Program-made: the position numbers and the translations under genes
In this document: positions 61,814-64,000 of the stretch, in pieces
How positions within the stretch are numbered: the stretch's first letter is position 1
How the letters are laid out: every line of letters starts with the position of its first letter
The notes under the pieces: model-generated
The model's input: only the letters and a program-made list of their open reading frames with translations
What the model was told of the DNA's origin: nothing
Database searches by the model: none
Source: Pigmentiphaga litoralis
Lineage (GTDB): Bacteria; Pseudomonadota; Gammaproteobacteria; Burkholderiales; Burkholderiaceae_B
Direction: 5' to 3'
DNA: 64,000 bases
NCBI RefSeq assembly: GCF_013408655.1
Contig: NZ_JACCBP010000001.1
Span: 3,720,001 to 3,784,000, forward strand

Positions 61814-62682
61814 CGGGCGGCAGCGGCCGGCAGCTGGAAACGCTCCATCTCGCGCGTGCGCGGATGATCGGGCCCATACGTGCGGCGCGCCAGGCCCCGC
61901 GCTTCCGCCAGGGTGCGTTCGGCATCGGCGCGTTTGGTCGGCTGCATGGCGAGCACCTGCGCCAGCACGAAGGTGCGGGACGCGATGGCATCGCTTTCAC
62001 CCGACGGTGCAGACGACGGTGAGGTGCGTTTGATGGCCTCGCGCGCGGCGCCTTCGGCCTCGGCCGCGCGGCCCTGGAAGCGGCTGACCACAGCCCGCGA
62101 CACAAAGTAGTCGGCAGCGGCGGGGCTGGACTCGACACCATTCTTTTTCAGTTCGTCGAGCAGGATCGCGCCGCGGCCTGCGGCACCGGTCTTGGCCAGG
62201 TCGCCGGCCAGCAGCACGCCTGCGGCAAGGGTGTTGATGTCGGTGGGGCCGAGTGCTTTCAGGAAGCCCCCATAGGCGATGACGCCGTACTTGACCGCGT
62301 CGGCGCTGTCACCGCGATACGAGTGGCCGGTCGCCATCAAGGTGTAGCCATAGGCCTGGTTGACGTTGCCCTCGCCCATCAGGCGCGCGATCTCGGCGTT
62401 GAAGCGCTGGCCTTCCTGGATGGCAACGTCGTAGCGGCCGGCATCGAGTGCGCGCATGCCGGTCTCGAAAATCTGCTGGACGGCGACCGCGGGGTTGGCA
62501 ACGGCGGAGGTGGCACCTGCGCCGGGGGCAGCCGCAGGTGCCTGCGCGGACGTCGACCCGGGCCCAGCGCCCGCGGCCTGCGCCACGGTATCCGTCGCGG
62601 CCGCGCTGGCCAGCAGAGGCGCCAGGCTGAGCACTGCCGCCAGCACCATCACGTTCGTCGTTGCTTGAAGTCCACGCGCCAT
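61810..62682 (-). CDS. Secreted TPR-like hypothetical protein
   Basis: 290-residue protein of unknown function: signal peptide (hydrophobic VMVLAAVLSLAPLLASAAA, cleavage ~30), an Ala/Pro/Gly-rich stretch (~35-65), then helical pairs resembling tetratricopeptide repeats (AVQQIFETGMRALDAGRYDVAIQEGQRFNA, and repeats to the C-terminus, one with EARGLARRTYGPDHPRT as in kinesin-light-chain-type TPRs). Start MARGLQ at 62682. Overlaps the end of the diguanylate cyclase gene by 4 nt. Confidence 0.75.
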   Translation of the reverse strand: MARGLQATTNVMVLAAVLSLAPLLASAAATDTVAQAAGAGPGSTSAQAPAAAPGAGATSAVANPAVAVQQIFETGMRALDAGRYDVAIQEGQRFNAEIARLMGEGNVNQAYGYTLMATGHSYRGDSADAVKYGVIAYGGFLKALGPTDINTLAAGVLLAGDLAKTGAAGRGAILLDELKKNGVESSPAAADYFVSRAVVSRFQGRAAEAEGAAREAIKRTSPSSAPSGESDAIASRTFVLAQVLAMQPTKRADAERTLAEARGLARRTYGPDHPRTREMERFQLPAAAAR

Positions 62683-62905
62683 CTTGTCGTCCTTGTCGTT
62701 CGCTGCCACGGCGGCGGCCCGGCAACGCGGCCCGCGCCATGTACGGCTGCCCATCATAACCGCCGGTTCTGGGCCCATGCAGGCACCGATACACCCTGCA
62801 ATCCGGCCTTCCGCCCAAGCAGGACCCGCCGCGTGGCCTACACTTCACCCTTGCGGCCCGCGCTGTCCAGCCGCCCTGCCCGTCCGTCTTTTCTACTGCC
62901 CGTCG

Positions 62906-63934
62906 ATGTCCGCTTACCTGATTGCCGCCTTCTACCAATTCGTCGACCTGCCCGACTTTGTCGAGCGCAAGCCGGCGCTGCTTGCCTGCTGCGAAGCCCA
63001 TGACGTGCTCGGCATGATCCTGCTCGCCGAAGAAGGCGTGAATGGCACCATTGCCGGCCCGCCCGCGGGCGTGCATGCCGTGCTGGACCACCTGCGGGCC
63101 TTCCCGGGCATGGGCGGCCTGCAGCACAAGGAATCGTTTGCCGACACGGCCCCGTTCTATCGCATGAAGGTCAGGCTGAAGAAAGAAATCGTGACGCTGG
63201 GCGTGCCCGGCATCAGCCCGACCCGCATGGCCGGCACCTATGTCAAACCGGAAGACTGGAATGCGCTGATCAGCGATCCCGACGTGGTGGTCATTGACGT
63301 TCGCAACGATTATGAAGTGTCGCTGGGCACCTTCAAGGGCGCGATCGATCCGCGTACTCGCCACTTCAGCGACCTGCCGGAATGGGTGGAAGAACAGGAC
63401 GTGCTCAAGGCCCGGCCCAAGGTGGCCATGTTCTGCACGGGCGGCATCCGCTGCGAAAAATCCACGGCCCTGCTGCGCGCGAAAGGTTTTGATGAGGTCT
63501 ATCACCTGGAAGGCGGCATCCTGAAGTACCTGGAAACCGTGCCGGAAGAGCGCAGCCTGTGGGAAGGCGAATGCTTCGTCTTTGATGAACGGGTGTCGGT
63601 CGGCCACGGGCTGAAGGTGGGCGACGCGGTGCTGTGCCGGGCCTGCCGCCATCCGCTGACCAAGGACGACCTGGCGTCTCCGTTGTACGAGGCTGGCGTC
63701 AGTTGCCCGCATTGCCACGGCACCAAGACCGAAGCCCAGCAGCGCAGCATTGCCGAGCGGCACCGGCAGGTGGAATTGGCGAAACAGCGCAATCAGCGGC
63801 ACATCGGCGCGCGTTTTCCGGCCGTGCCTGCCGCGCACAATGTGGCCGATGTCCCCGACGCGCCTGGCCGGAACGGCGCGACCGGCGTGGCCGCGCAGCC
63901 CGTCCGGCCCACTCCGGCGGACGACGCATCGTGA
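62906..63934 (+). CDS. trhO: tRNA uridine(34) hydroxylase TrhO (UPF0176, rhodanese-like)
   Basis: 342-residue enzyme that hydroxylates U34 of tRNA using O2. N-terminal acylphosphatase-like domain (YLIAAFYQFVDL, EEGVNGTIAG), rhodanese domain (~125-225) with catalytic C177 in CTGGIRCEKSTALL, and a C-terminal Cys cluster (LCRACRHPL, CPHCHG). The start at 62906 gives the usual MSAYLIAAFY. Its stop overlaps the GTG of the next gene. The C-terminal tail (~315-342) is variable. Confidence 0.92.
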   Translation: MSAYLIAAFYQFVDLPDFVERKPALLACCEAHDVLGMILLAEEGVNGTIAGPPAGVHAVLDHLRAFPGMGGLQHKESFADTAPFYRMKVRLKKEIVTLGVPGISPTRMAGTYVKPEDWNALISDPDVVVIDVRNDYEVSLGTFKGAIDPRTRHFSDLPEWVEEQDVLKARPKVAMFCTGGIRCEKSTALLRAKGFDEVYHLEGGILKYLETVPEERSLWEGECFVFDERVSVGHGLKVGDAVLCRACRHPLTKDDLASPLYEAGVSCPHCHGTKTEAQQRSIAERHRQVELAKQRNQRHIGARFPAVPAAHNVADVPDAPGRNGATGVAAQPVRPTPADDAS

Positions 63935-64000
63935 GCCCCCCGCTGCCAGTCCTGTATTCCTTCCGCCGCTGCCCCTACGCCATGCGTGCACGGCTGGCGA
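63931..64000 (+). CDS. Glutathione S-transferase, N-terminal fragment cut by window edge
   Basis: The first 23 codons, VSPPLPVLYSFRR then CPYAMRARLA, match the start of the GST family with the redox-type CPYA motif of the omega/YibF-like group. The GTG overlaps the TrhO stop as GTGA. Rest of the gene lies beyond base 64000. Confidence 0.7.
   Translation, partial: MSPPLPVLYSFRRCPYAMRARLA

Overview
The window is about 66% GC bacterial DNA with densely packed genes, many GTGA/ATGA start-stop overlaps, and several families that are expanded in Betaproteobacteria: Bug/TctC solute receptors without TctAB partners, LysR regulators, UPF0176/TrhO, DUF2145, DUF2236 and VF530. Together these suggest a soil or water member of the Burkholderiales, most likely Alcaligenaceae (Bordetella/Achromobacter/Pigmentiphaga-like). 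This placement is inferred from gene content; no rRNA gene, tRNA gene or CRISPR array was found.

Layout. 0-4.6 kb: a complete liv-type ABC importer (binding protein, two permeases, two ATPases) on the minus strand, followed by a LysR regulator with two tandem N-terminal HTH domains (4.8-6.0 kb). 6.2-9.2 kb: an M81 (MlrC-like) metallopeptidase divergent from a DHA2 drug-efflux MFS pump. 9.2-10.7 kb: a small lower-GC accessory patch. It holds a higBA-type toxin-antitoxin locus whose toxin has an in-frame TGA, plus C-terminal scraps of a SnoaL-like protein and of a short-chain dehydrogenase. 10.7-14.2 kb: LysR / RidA / LysR / pirin.

14.2-26.6 kb: a two-armed catabolic island built around one divergent control region at 22.03-22.29 kb. 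The left arm (minus) reads aconitase-family hydratase, hydantoinase/dihydropyrimidinase-type amidohydrolase, isochorismatase-family amidase, COG0523 metallochaperone GTPase, Bug receptor, and an alpha/beta-hydrolase lacking the nucleophilic Ser. The right arm (plus) reads GntR/FCD regulator, PEP-mutase/isocitrate-lyase-family lyase, two SDRs, and a Bug receptor. The control region carries two roughly concentric inverted repeats, one of which contains the -35 hexamers of both arms. The content fits uptake, ring opening, amide hydrolysis, hydration and C-C cleavage of a cyclic amide or ureide-like acid; the substrate is unknown.

26.7-44.9 kb: mostly housekeeping and envelope genes. These include a secreted Ser-rich/DUF2145 pair, a DUF2236 protein, an old-yellow-enzyme reductase, an ECF sigma/anti-sigma pair with a secreted Y-X4-D protein, AraC/SDR, a CoA-transferase with unusual domain order, VF530, a lipoprotein, PssA, DUF533, a LEA14-like lipoprotein, and a KdpD-like/KdpE/Kup potassium module with a KdpE-like box in front of kup. 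44.9-51.6 kb: MscS-family channel, Ca2+/H+ antiporter, MltB-like transglycosylase, and a CLC channel.

51.6-59.8 kb: a second catabolic operon. A LysR regulator lies across a 537-nt AT-rich gap from two tandem Bug paralogues, a creatininase-family protein with altered metal ligands, an HpcH/HpaI aldolase, a maleate-isomerase-family protein, an M20 carbamoylase/amidase and a D-2-hydroxyacid dehydrogenase. 59.9-64 kb: a 7TM-DISM diguanylate cyclase, a secreted TPR-like protein, tRNA uridine hydroxylase TrhO, and the first codons of a glutathione S-transferase cut by the window edge.
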